Assembly (NCBI RefSeq): GCF_011764425.1
Contig: NZ_BLPF01000002.1
Coordinates: forward strand, 1,426,997 to 1,490,996
From: Phytohabitans houttuyneae
GTDB lineage: Bacteria; Actinomycetota; Actinomycetes; Mycobacteriales; Micromonosporaceae
Direction of reading: 5' to 3'
DNA: 64,000 nt
Below are positions 17,254 to 24,642 of the stretch, in pieces (the first letter of the stretch is position 1; every line of letters starts with the position of its first letter). The translations under genes and the position numbers were made by a program. Under the pieces are notes generated by a model. It was not told where the DNA came from. It ran no database searches and saw only the letters and a list, made by a program, of their open reading frames with translations.

Positions 17254-18327
17254 CTAGATCGGGGGATCGACACCCTCGTGACAGGGAACGGTGAGAAGCG
17301 TTGCGGCCAGCTGTTCGGCGTTCCGGCACGGGGTGGGCGGAGCGTGCCGGGCTAGGGCCGAGGTGTGGTAGAGCGGTCGGTAGCCGTAGCGCATCGGGTC
17401 GGAGGTGATGCCGGCGGCGGCGAGGCGCAGCGCGACCGGCTCGGCCTGGCCGGGGGTGGTGAACACGGCGGCGTAACCGTTGGGCTCGCCGTCGGCACGG
17501 ATGGGAAATGGGCGAAGTCCGCGGACGCCAGCGAGGTGTTCGGTGACGGCGTTCAGGGTGGCGCGCCGGTGTTCGAGCCGGGTGGCGAGTCGGCTGAGTT
17601 GGGTGAGGCCGAGGGCGGCGGCAATGGCGTTGAGTTTGAGGTTGAGACCGAAGGTGGCGCCGAAGCTTTCGCCGGGCCGTTTGCCGATGTTGCGCATTTC
17701 GCTCAGACGCCGGGCGATGGCGGGGTTGGTGGTGAGGCAGAAGCCGCCTTCGCCGGTGCAGATGAGTTTGCGGTTGTGGGTGCTGAAGGTGCCGATGGTG
17801 GCGCGGGTGCCGGCGTAGCGGCCGGACACGATCGTGCCGTGGGCTTGGGCGGCGTCTTCGATGAGCGGGATACCCCAGGTGTGGCAGGCGTCGGCCAGGT
17901 CGGGGCCGTCGGCGGGATATCCCCACATGGGTACCGCGATAACGGCCCGGGTCCGTTCGGTGACCTTCGCGGCGATGTCGTCGAGGTCGAGCGCGAAGCT
18001 GGTCGGTGTGGCGGTGTCAGCGAAGACGGGGGTGGCGCCGACGGCGAGGATCGGCATGGCGGTCATGACCGGTGCGGTGGCCGCGACGATGACCTCGTCG
18101 CCGCTGGTGACGTTGACCGCGAGCAGGGCGAGGTGCAGTGCGGCGGTGCCGGACGAGCAGGCGACCGCGTGGTTGGTGCCGAACCAGTCCGCGAGGGCGG
18201 TCTCGTAGTCGGCGATCACGGATGCGGTGCCGGACAGGTCGCGGGTGTCGAGGACTGCGCGGATGGCGGCGTATTCGGTTGCGTCGATGATGACGTGTGC
18301 GGTGTCGAGCGCTGCATGTGTGTTCAT
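17254..18327 (-). CDS. DegT/DnrJ/EryC1/StrS-type PLP aminotransferase
   Basis: The 357-aa protein starts at ATG (MNTHAALDTAHVIIDATEYA), overlapping the upstream oxidoreductase by 4 bases. It has the fold-type I pattern of sugar aminotransferases: SSGTAALHLALLAVN, PLIEDAAQAHGT (PLP Asp) and THNRKLICTGEGG with the Schiff-base Lys. These enzymes transfer an amino group to a ketosugar or ketocyclitol. Its TAG stop is formed at the TA flank of IS630 copy 2, but the sequence without the element would give the same TAG, so the reading frame need not be truncated. It lacks about 15-20 C-terminal residues seen in many relatives. Confidence 0.88.
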   Translation of the reverse strand: MNTHAALDTAHVIIDATEYAAIRAVLDTRDLSGTASVIADYETALADWFGTNHAVACSSGTAALHLALLAVNVTSGDEVIVAATAPVMTAMPILAVGATPVFADTATPTSFALDLDDIAAKVTERTRAVIAVPMWGYPADGPDLADACHTWGIPLIEDAAQAHGTIVSGRYAGTRATIGTFSTHNRKLICTGEGGFCLTTNPAIARRLSEMRNIGKRPGESFGATFGLNLKLNAIAAALGLTQLSRLATRLEHRRATLNAVTEHLAGVRGLRPFPIRADGEPNGYAAVFTTPGQAEPVALRLAAAGITSDPMRYGYRPLYHTSALARHAPPTPCRNAEQLAATLLTVPCHEGVDPPI

Positions 18328-19376
18328 GGTGTGCCAGCGGTTGGCATGAGTTGGTCCATGATCCGGTAGGTGGGCAGCAGGTCGGCCAGGCTCGGGGTGA
18401 ACCGCCCGGTGGTGGCGACCGCGGTGCAGAAGGCGGCGAGTTCGCCGCCGAAGCCGGTGCGGTCGTAGCCGACGTCCAGTGGGCTGGGCCGCCAGTGGCT
18501 GCTGGTGCCCCGTTGATCCTGGCCGGTGTGGAGGGCGTGGGCGGCGGGTCCGGTGACGGTCAGGTCGGCGAGGCTGGTGAGGTTGGCGGTGATCCCGGTG
18601 GTGGTGCTGATCTCGATGCGGTGCTCGAAGCGCGGTGCCAGGTTGCCGCATTGCACGGTGCCGATGGTGCCGTTGGCGTGGTGAGTTTGGAGGCTGAACC
18701 AGGCCTGGTCGCCGGTCTGCCGGCAGGCCGGTTGGATGTCCACGGCGGGCGCGCCGGCCAGGCTGAGCAGCAGGTCGATCGGATGGATGGCCTGGGCGAG
18801 CAGGAAGCTGTCCCACAGCGGGAGGCCCCACATCGAGGTGGTGGGCTTGCTAGCCACATGCCGAACGCCAATCATCGACGCGCTGCTGGGCTGATCGCCG
18901 AGCAGGGTATGCAGCCGGCGTACCGGGGCGGCCCAGCGGAAGTTCATGCCCACCCCGGTGAGCACGCCACCGCCTTCGGCAGCGGCGGCCAGCTCGGCCA
19001 GCACCGCAGTGGAAGTCGCCGGCGGCTTTTCGACGAACACCGGGATGCCGGCGTCGATGGCGGCGGCCGCGATCTGTTCGTGGGCCTGGGGTGGGCAGAC
19101 CGCGACCAGGCAGTCGACCAGCCCACTGTCCAGCAGTGGGGTGACGGAGGCCAGGCGGGCGGGTGCGCCGATGCGTGCGGCGAGTGCGTCCCGGCGGGCT
19201 TGGTCGGGATCGACGACGGCGCTGACGCGTGCGTGTGGTACCTGGAGCAGGGCTGGCACGAGGTGGGTGGTGGCCTGTTGTCCGGCGCCGACGATGCCGA
19301 CGCGGACGGGTCTGGGTGGGGCTGACCGGTTGGCGGCGGCGTGGCTGTCGGGTGGCGCGACGAGGTCGATGCTCAT
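18324..19376 (-). CDS. Gfo/Idh/MocA-family oxidoreductase
   Basis: The 350-aa protein has an N-terminal Rossmann fold (VRVGIVGAGQQATTHLVPAL, about residue 25), the family EKPPATS motif (about 120) with the conserved Lys, and an alpha/beta C-terminal domain with HPIDLLLSLAG. Such enzymes oxidise a sugar or cyclitol hydroxyl with NAD(P). The next gene is an aminotransferase that overlaps by 4 bases, so oxidation followed by transamination of one position is the natural reading, as in known kanosamine or inosamine routes. The substrate is not identified. Confidence 0.88.
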   Translation of the reverse strand: MSIDLVAPPDSHAAANRSAPPRPVRVGIVGAGQQATTHLVPALLQVPHARVSAVVDPDQARRDALAARIGAPARLASVTPLLDSGLVDCLVAVCPPQAHEQIAAAAIDAGIPVFVEKPPATSTAVLAELAAAAEGGGVLTGVGMNFRWAAPVRRLHTLLGDQPSSASMIGVRHVASKPTTSMWGLPLWDSFLLAQAIHPIDLLLSLAGAPAVDIQPACRQTGDQAWFSLQTHHANGTIGTVQCGNLAPRFEHRIEISTTTGITANLTSLADLTVTGPAAHALHTGQDQRGTSSHWRPSPLDVGYDRTGFGGELAAFCTAVATTGRFTPSLADLLPTYRIMDQLMPTAGTP

Positions 19377-19408
19377 GCGTGACTCCGAAACGACTGCGTT
19401 GGTCTGGG

Positions 19409-20497
19409 TCAGAAGGTGATGAGAGCGCGGACGCCGCGGTGGGCGCGGGTGTCGGCGAACGCGTCGTTGACCTCGGCCAGGGGGCGGCGGGAGGTGATCA
19501 GGTCCTGGGTGTGGAGTAGGCCGCGGAGGGCGAGGTCGGTGTAGCGGGGGATGTCGGCGCGGGTGCGGACGGATCCCATGACGGTGCCCGTGATGGTGCG
19601 GCCTTGGCGCAGCAGCCGTGCCGGCAGTGCGATGTCAGCGCCGGCGGGTGGCATGCCGAGGATGGTGGCGTGGCCGCCGGGTGCGAGGACGGCGACCGTC
19701 TGGGTGACGGTGGCTGGTGAGCCGACCGCCTCAACGGCGGTTTCTACGCCAGCGCCGCCGGTGGCGGCCAGGACTGCGGTGGCAGGGTCGTCGGTGGTGG
19801 GGTCGATGGTGTCGGTGGCGCCGAGCGTGGCGGCGAGCGCGCGGCGGTGGGGTTGGGGGTCGACGGCGATGATCTGGGCGGCGCCGGCGATGCGGGCGGC
19901 TTGGATCGCGCCGAGGCCGACACCGCCGCAGCCGAATATGGCCACCCGCCCGCCGGGGGCGGGGCGGGCGATGTTGAACACGGTGGACAGGCCGGTGGTG
20001 AGGCAGCAGGACAGCAGGGCGGCGGCCTCGAACGGTAGCGCGTCCGGGATGGGGATGAGGTTGTGGGCGTCGACGAGCATCAGGTCGGCGAGCGCGCTGA
20101 CGCCAAGGTACTGCCGGCAGGGCCGGTCGTCGATGTGGAGCCGGTGCCGTTGCCGCTGCTTGGCGGTCGGGTCGGTGCAGTAGACCATCTGCCCGGACAG
20201 GCAGCGGCCGCATCGGCCGCAGAAGGTTTGGTCGCAGACGATGACCCGCTGCCCAGGGCTGATGCCGTGCACGTCCGGGCCGACGAGTTCGACGGTCCCG
20301 GCGGCTTCGTGGCCGAGGACGGTGGGTGTCGGGTAGGGGATCCGGCCGTCGGCGAAGTGCACGTCGGTGCCGCAGACGCCGGTGACCGCCGTGCGGACGA
20401 GGACCTCGCCGGCACCGGGGTCGGCGAGCGTGACCTGCTCGACGCGCAGCGGGTCGCCGGCGGTGCGCAGGACGGCGGCCGTTGCGGTATGGGCCAT
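19409..20497 (-). CDS. Zinc-dependent alcohol dehydrogenase (MDR superfamily)
   Basis: The 362-aa protein has the catalytic zinc ligands in GVCGTDVHF and GHEAAG, the structural zinc Cys group in CGRCGRCLSGQMVYC, and the nucleotide-binding motif IFGCGGVGLGAIQAARIAGA. Relatives include cyclitol and sugar-alcohol dehydrogenases of aminoglycoside pathways. It is the third dehydrogenase of this operon, 32 bases from the downstream Gfo-type gene and 35 bases after the upstream aminotransferase. The substrate may be a sugar or cyclitol alcohol; this is inferred from neighbours. Confidence 0.88.
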   Translation of the reverse strand: MAHTATAAVLRTAGDPLRVEQVTLADPGAGEVLVRTAVTGVCGTDVHFADGRIPYPTPTVLGHEAAGTVELVGPDVHGISPGQRVIVCDQTFCGRCGRCLSGQMVYCTDPTAKQRQRHRLHIDDRPCRQYLGVSALADLMLVDAHNLIPIPDALPFEAAALLSCCLTTGLSTVFNIARPAPGGRVAIFGCGGVGLGAIQAARIAGAAQIIAVDPQPHRRALAATLGATDTIDPTTDDPATAVLAATGGAGVETAVEAVGSPATVTQTVAVLAPGGHATILGMPPAGADIALPARLLRQGRTITGTVMGSVRTRADIPRYTDLALRGLLHTQDLITSRRPLAEVNDAFADTRAHRGVRALITF

Positions 20498-20532
20498 AAC
20501 AGACTCCCCATGGGGTTTGATGTGGGAGGTGG

Positions 20533-21753
20533 TCAGCGGATGGTTTGGGTCAGGACGGTGGCGAGGGTGTCGCCGACCTGCTGCATGTAGTCGGCGGCCG
20601 GCACGTCCGGCACCTTGAGCAGCAGGGTTTGCCGGCGGGCGGCCTGGTAGTTCGGCAGCGCGTGCGGGTCCGGTGGACGCCAGCCGGTGTGCCGCACCTG
20701 CGGGAAGGCTTCGCGCAGCAGGGCCGGATCTTGCAGCAGTGGGCTGGACAGCCAGTCGTCGTACAGCGGCCGAACTGGCACCCCGGCAGCGGTACAGACG
20801 GCGAACAGCGCAGCCGGATCGGTGACCGGCTCGGTGACGATCAGCGGCGTGCCGTACCAGCCGCGGGTCGAGCCGTCAGCCATGAGAGGTGCCGTGATCG
20901 GGGCGGCGTGGGCGTGCAGGACGTCCAGCAGGTGGGCGAGGTTGGTTTCGCTGGCCGCCATCCGGTCTTCGAGGCGGCGAAGTTGCGCGGTGGCGATGGC
21001 GGCGGCCACGGCCGGCATGCGGGTCTTGTAGCCCAGACCAGTCGATGCCAGCGGTTGCAGGCTTGGGTCGGTGAGCTCGGCGGCCAGCCGGTGTGGGTGG
21101 TGGCCGAGCGTCAGTGCCCGCTCGTAGACGGTGCGGGAGTTGGTGGTCAGCACGCCGCCTTCCCCGGCGGAGACCGGTTTGCGTTCCATCAGGGAGAAGC
21201 AGCCGGCCGCACCCCAGGAGCCGACGGGTTGGCCGGCGTAGCGGGCGCCGTGGGCGTGCGAGCAGTCCTCCACGATCGGCACGCCGCTGACGGCGGTGGT
21301 CGCGGTGAGGGCGTCCATCCGGGCGGGAATGCCGAAGGCGTGGGTCACCAGCACCGCGCTCGCCTGGCCGGCGGAGCCGACGGTGGTGGGGTTTAGGTTG
21401 ACCCCGTCGGGCTCGACGTCGGCGAAGATCGGGAAACTGCCGGAGTGGAACGCGACCAGGATTGCTGAGATCCACGTCAGGGGCGAGGTGACCACGCCGG
21501 CGTCGGGGTGGGCGCCGACGCCGCGCAGGGCGCCGTGCAGCGCGGCGGTTCCGGAGGCGAACGACAGCGCATACCGGGTGTTGGTGAGGGCGGCGAACGC
21601 GTCTTCGAGCGCGCCGATCGCCGGCCCTCGGCTGGTGTCCGACAGCCGGCCGGCCTCCAGCAGGTCCCGCACGGCCGCTTGGTCGTCCGGCCCGTAGCGG
21701 GCACCCCGTGGGAACGGCAGCAAGTCGTGGGGTGCCGGGTTCGCGCTACGCAT
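20533..21753 (-). CDS. Second DegT/DnrJ-type PLP aminotransferase
   Basis: The 406-aa protein starts at ATG (MRSANPAPHDLLPFPRGARY), overlapping the cupin stop by 8 bases. PLP-fold motifs: FASGTAALHGALRGV, PIVEDCSHAHGARY (PLP Asp) and FSLMERKPVSAGEGG with the Lys that forms the Schiff base. It differs clearly from the 17254 aminotransferase and resembles longer members of the family, so the operon may install two amino groups or act on two different keto substrates. Confidence 0.88.
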   Translation of the reverse strand: MRSANPAPHDLLPFPRGARYGPDDQAAVRDLLEAGRLSDTSRGPAIGALEDAFAALTNTRYALSFASGTAALHGALRGVGAHPDAGVVTSPLTWISAILVAFHSGSFPIFADVEPDGVNLNPTTVGSAGQASAVLVTHAFGIPARMDALTATTAVSGVPIVEDCSHAHGARYAGQPVGSWGAAGCFSLMERKPVSAGEGGVLTTNSRTVYERALTLGHHPHRLAAELTDPSLQPLASTGLGYKTRMPAVAAAIATAQLRRLEDRMAASETNLAHLLDVLHAHAAPITAPLMADGSTRGWYGTPLIVTEPVTDPAALFAVCTAAGVPVRPLYDDWLSSPLLQDPALLREAFPQVRHTGWRPPDPHALPNYQAARRQTLLLKVPDVPAADYMQQVGDTLATVLTQTIR

Positions 21754-22129
21754 GACGGGTCGCCACCGGAACCGGGTGCTTGACGGCGAGGTTTGGGGTG
21801 CGGTGCAGGTGGGCGCCGCTGCCGCCGGCGGGGATGGGCGCGGACAGCCAGAAGATGCGCAGTTCGTCGGTGACGTCGATGATGTCGTGCTCGACGCTGG
21901 CCGGGGTGTAGACGATGTCACCCGCGATTACCTGATGGAGTTGGTCGCCGACGGCGATCGTGCCGGCGCCGGCGGCGATCAGCCAGAATTCGGCCATGTC
22001 GTGGTAGTGGCGGTCGAAGCGGGCGGTGCCGTCGGCGAGGATGACGAACAGCCCGGCCGAGGATGCGGGGCAGCCGTCGGGCCGGTTGCCGTCGTTGAGG
22101 CGGTCCCGTTGGGTGGTGCGGATCAACAT
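21746..22129 (-). CDS. Small cupin protein
   Basis: The 127-aa protein is a single cupin barrel: FDRHYHDMAEFWLIAAGAG (motif 1 with two His and Glu) and a second motif around GDIVYTPASVEHDIID (His). AAGGAAGG lies about 6 bases upstream of the ATG. Such cupins act as sugar isomerases, epimerases or metal-binding oxygenases. It sits between the kinase and aminotransferase genes and may isomerise a pathway sugar; no closer assignment is possible. Confidence 0.8.
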   Translation of the reverse strand: MLIRTTQRDRLNDGNRPDGCPASSAGLFVILADGTARFDRHYHDMAEFWLIAAGAGTIAVGDQLHQVIAGDIVYTPASVEHDIIDVTDELRIFWLSAPIPAGGSGAHLHRTPNLAVKHPVPVATRHA

Positions 22130-23084
22130 GGCGGGCCTTCCTTGCGCGGGGGAGTGGTGGTGGGGTGATGCGGGGCTGGGTGGCGGGTTGCTTGCAGGAC
22201 AGGTCGGCCAGGTCCGCCTGTAGTTGAGCGGTACGCAGCCTCAGCTGGGCTCGGTTCGCGTTGGTGATGTGTTGGGCGAGCATCGCGGCGGCGATTCGCA
22301 CCCGGTACAGCGCCAGCCGCAGCCGGGTTGGGCGATCTGGTGGGGTGGTGAAGTAGCCGGTGTACAGGCCGTGGGTCAGCTCGGCCGGCTCCTGTAGTGA
22401 CCAGCCGGCAAGGTCCGCGAGGGGGTCGCCGCCACGCACGCTTTCCAAGTCGACGATGCCGGTGATCCGGCCGTCGTTGACGATGACGTGCCGGGCGGTC
22501 CAGTCGCCGTGCAGCAGCACGGCCGGCACGCCAGCCAGCTCGGGCAAGTGGTGCCGCAGCGTTTGCCGCGCCTGCGCCCGCAGGGCGTGCATATCGGCGG
22601 TTGCGGTGGTGGGTAGTGGCGGGAGCTGGAGCAGCCAGCTGTGCAGGCAGGGGCGAAGGCCCACGCCGGCGGTGTCCAGGCGGCCGTAGCCGCGCACCGG
22701 CACGGTGTGGATGCGTCGCAGCAGCCGCCCGGCCTGCGCCGTCAGATCCGCGGGCGGGCCGTGGCCGGCGTGGTGCTGGTCCAGCGGGGTGCCGGGACAG
22801 CGGGTCTCGACCAGCAGCCGTCCGCGGTAGCCCAGCACGGTCGGTGCGGGCACGCCGACGGCGGCGAGTTGGGCGGCGGCCCAGGCAGCCACTCCGGAAC
22901 GGACCCTGCTGGTCCTCGCGCCTTTGACGACCAGGTCCCGCCCGGCCACGGCAGTGGCGTAAACCTGGTTGTCCTCACCGGCGGCCAGCGGCACCAGAGC
23001 TGTGTGTGGTCCGGTCACGCCGGCGTCAGCCAGAAGCGTGGCCAGCTCGGCGTCCAGCGCGCCGCCTGCCCATGCGCTGGTCAT
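21918..23084 (-). CDS. APH-family phosphotransferase with long overlap into the cupin gene
   Basis: The protein starts at ATG (MTSAWAGGALDAELATLLAD), overlapping the upstream oxidoreductase by 4 bases. It has APH kinase motifs: RDLVVKGARTSRV (Lys), LLHGDWTARHVIVND (catalytic loop, Asp and His) and GIVDLESVRGGDPLADLAGW (metal Asp). The recognisable domain ends near residue 300 (about 22190). The frame then stays open for about 90 low-complexity residues and overlaps the cupin gene by 212 bases, which is unusual and may reflect a missed base near 22150-22200. A role as sugar or cyclitol kinase or self-resistance enzyme is inferred. Confidence 0.8.
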   Translation of the reverse strand: MTSAWAGGALDAELATLLADAGVTGPHTALVPLAAGEDNQVYATAVAGRDLVVKGARTSRVRSGVAAWAAAQLAAVGVPAPTVLGYRGRLLVETRCPGTPLDQHHAGHGPPADLTAQAGRLLRRIHTVPVRGYGRLDTAGVGLRPCLHSWLLQLPPLPTTATADMHALRAQARQTLRHHLPELAGVPAVLLHGDWTARHVIVNDGRITGIVDLESVRGGDPLADLAGWSLQEPAELTHGLYTGYFTTPPDRPTRLRLALYRVRIAAAMLAQHITNANRAQLRLRTAQLQADLADLSCKQPATQPRITPPPLPRARKARHVDPHHPTGPPQRRQPARRLPRILGRAVRHPRRRHRPLRPPLPRHGRILADRRRRRHDRRRRPTPSGNRG

Positions 23085-24040
23085 GGTTGTGCCCGCGGGA
23101 TGGGCGGAACGTCGGCTGGACGGCCGGTTGTTGCGGCGGTGAGGGTGGCCTGCAGCATCGCGACCGAACGCAGCGCGAGGGTCGGCCAGGGCGGCGCGGC
23201 ACCGGCGGTCACGGCCTGCACCGTGTCGACCATGGCAGTGATGCACTGCTGGTATGCCGGCGTCCGGACGCTGGAGGGCTGCTCGGGCGGCTCCCACCGG
23301 GCGGCCAAGTCTGGCCCGTCGACCCGCCATGTGCCGACCGCCGTGGTGGCAAGGCCACGGCCGGTATAGCCGCCGCGATAACACAACACGGAACCATCGG
23401 CGAAGGCGACCGTGATCGCGGCCAAGCCGCAATGCGCGCCAAGGAACGGCAGGGGCACCTCGGTAGCGGTGACCTGTGCCGGGGCGGCGCTGACGAGGGC
23501 TTGGACCTGGTCGAAGGCGTGCACCGCCAGGTCGGTGGTAACCGGGAGCGGCTGGTCGCGGCGGAACCCCGGATTGGGCAGGTCGACCGCCACATCGGCG
23601 GTGACCGCGAGCGGCCCACGCCGCGCGGCGGTGACCTGGCGGGTGAACGCGAGGAACTCCGGGTCGCGGGCCCGGTTGTGCATCACCACCAACGCGCGGC
23701 GGTTGGCGCGGGCGAGTTCGGCGAGCTCGGCCGCCTCGGCCACGCGCAAGGCGAGGGGCTTCTCGGTCAGCACGTGCAGGTCGGCGGCGAGGGCTTCGCG
23801 GGACACCGCAGCGTGCGTTTGCGGCGGGGTCAGGTTGGCCACTAACTTGGCCTCGACTGCGGTACATGCCTGGCGCAGGCTGGTGGCCGGCACCGCCGCC
23901 GGGCAGCGGCGTGCCGCCAACTGTTCGGCACGGTCGAGGTCGGGATCGACCACCGCGGCCACCTCGACGCGCGGATCGGCGGTCAGGACCCGTGCCCACC
24001 GATCGGCGATCGCGCCACAGCCGACGATGACGACCTTCAC
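23081..24040 (-). CDS. Second Gfo/Idh/MocA-family oxidoreductase
   Basis: The 319-aa protein begins MKVVIVGCGAIADRWARVLT, a Rossmann nucleotide-binding start, and has the LTEKPLALRVAEA motif (about residue 95). It is distinct from the 18324 paralogue. It overlaps both neighbours by 4 bases (ATGA). The role is oxidation or reduction of a sugar-like substrate in the same pathway. Confidence 0.86.
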   Translation of the reverse strand: MKVVIVGCGAIADRWARVLTADPRVEVAAVVDPDLDRAEQLAARRCPAAVPATSLRQACTAVEAKLVANLTPPQTHAAVSREALAADLHVLTEKPLALRVAEAAELAELARANRRALVVMHNRARDPEFLAFTRQVTAARRGPLAVTADVAVDLPNPGFRRDQPLPVTTDLAVHAFDQVQALVSAAPAQVTATEVPLPFLGAHCGLAAITVAFADGSVLCYRGGYTGRGLATTAVGTWRVDGPDLAARWEPPEQPSSVRTPAYQQCITAMVDTVQAVTAGAAPPWPTLALRSVAMLQATLTAATTGRPADVPPIPRAQP

Positions 24041-24642
24041 GCCGCCGCTCCCATCCGGGTCGCGCGATGCTGGCGCACGATGGCTGCTGCCTGGTCGGCG
24101 ACGGCGTCCGGGCCGGCGTCGGTGGCGACCGGTACCAGCTGCGGCACGAGCGGGTCACTGAAGTGCTCGGTGAAATAGCCGGCGAACGTCGAGTCGTAGA
24201 ACAGCGGGGGCATGTTGACCCGCCGTGCAGCGCGGCGGGAACGCTCACCATCGCAGGCGTGCAGCAGCAGCGTCAGGTCCGGGACGACGATCGGATGCGC
24301 CAGGATGAGGGCACGGGCCGCCGCGTCGCAGTCGTAGCCGTGCAGCCGCCCCACGGCGTGGGCGTGGGCCAGCAGCGTGTCCACGGTGCGATCGAGGATG
24401 ACCACCTGTCCCCGGCCGGCCGCGGCCAGCGCCGCTTCTCTACGCAGTGCTTCCACTGGCAGCAACACGGTCAGGGCGGCGAGCTGGGCCTCGGCGGTTT
24501 CCGAGTCCGGTGGCGGCAGCTGCGCCGGGTCCGGGGCGGCGTGGTAGTAGCAGGGCACCACGTGCGCGTCGAGGCGTCGCGCGAGGGCCCGGGCGAGGGT
24601 GGTCTTGCCGACGCAGCTGACACCCTCCAAACCGATGATCAT
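24037..24642 (-). CDS. Thymidylate-kinase-like P-loop kinase
   Basis: The 201-aa protein starts at ATG with AAAGGAGC immediately upstream. The P-loop is MIIGLEGVSCVGKTTLARAL; an ILDRTVDTLLAHAHA segment resembles the DRY/DR motif of deoxynucleoside and thymidylate kinases, and RRAARRV may form the lid. A housekeeping dTMP kinase is unlikely here, inside a coupled operon with glycosyltransferases; it may phosphorylate a pathway nucleotide or sugar. The upstream open frame is a shadow. Confidence 0.8.
   Translation of the reverse strand: MIIGLEGVSCVGKTTLARALARRLDAHVVPCYYHAAPDPAQLPPPDSETAEAQLAALTVLLPVEALRREAALAAAGRGQVVILDRTVDTLLAHAHAVGRLHGYDCDAAARALILAHPIVVPDLTLLLHACDGERSRRAARRVNMPPLFYDSTFAGYFTEHFSDPLVPQLVPVATDAGPDAVADQAAAIVRQHRATRMGAAA

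Larger units (their letters stand above)
16086..17254 (+). mobile_element. IS630-family element, copy 2, intact
   Basis: The 1169-bp element has 14-bp perfect terminal repeats (GAGACCTTTTGGGG at 16086-16099, inverse at 17241-17254) and TA on both sides. It encodes OrfA and OrfB in overlapping frames. It lies at the stop codon of the aminotransferase gene 17254-18327 and is inverted relative to copy 1. Confidence 0.93.

Noticed and set aside
17254-17257. Aminotransferase gene truncated by IS630 copy 2
   Set aside because: I first read the stop as created by the element, but removing the element also gives TAG at the same codon, so truncation cannot be claimed.
24037-24642. Housekeeping thymidylate kinase gene tmk
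   Set aside because: The P-loop and fold fit, but the position inside a coupled sugar-type operon and the diverged lid region argue against the housekeeping enzyme.
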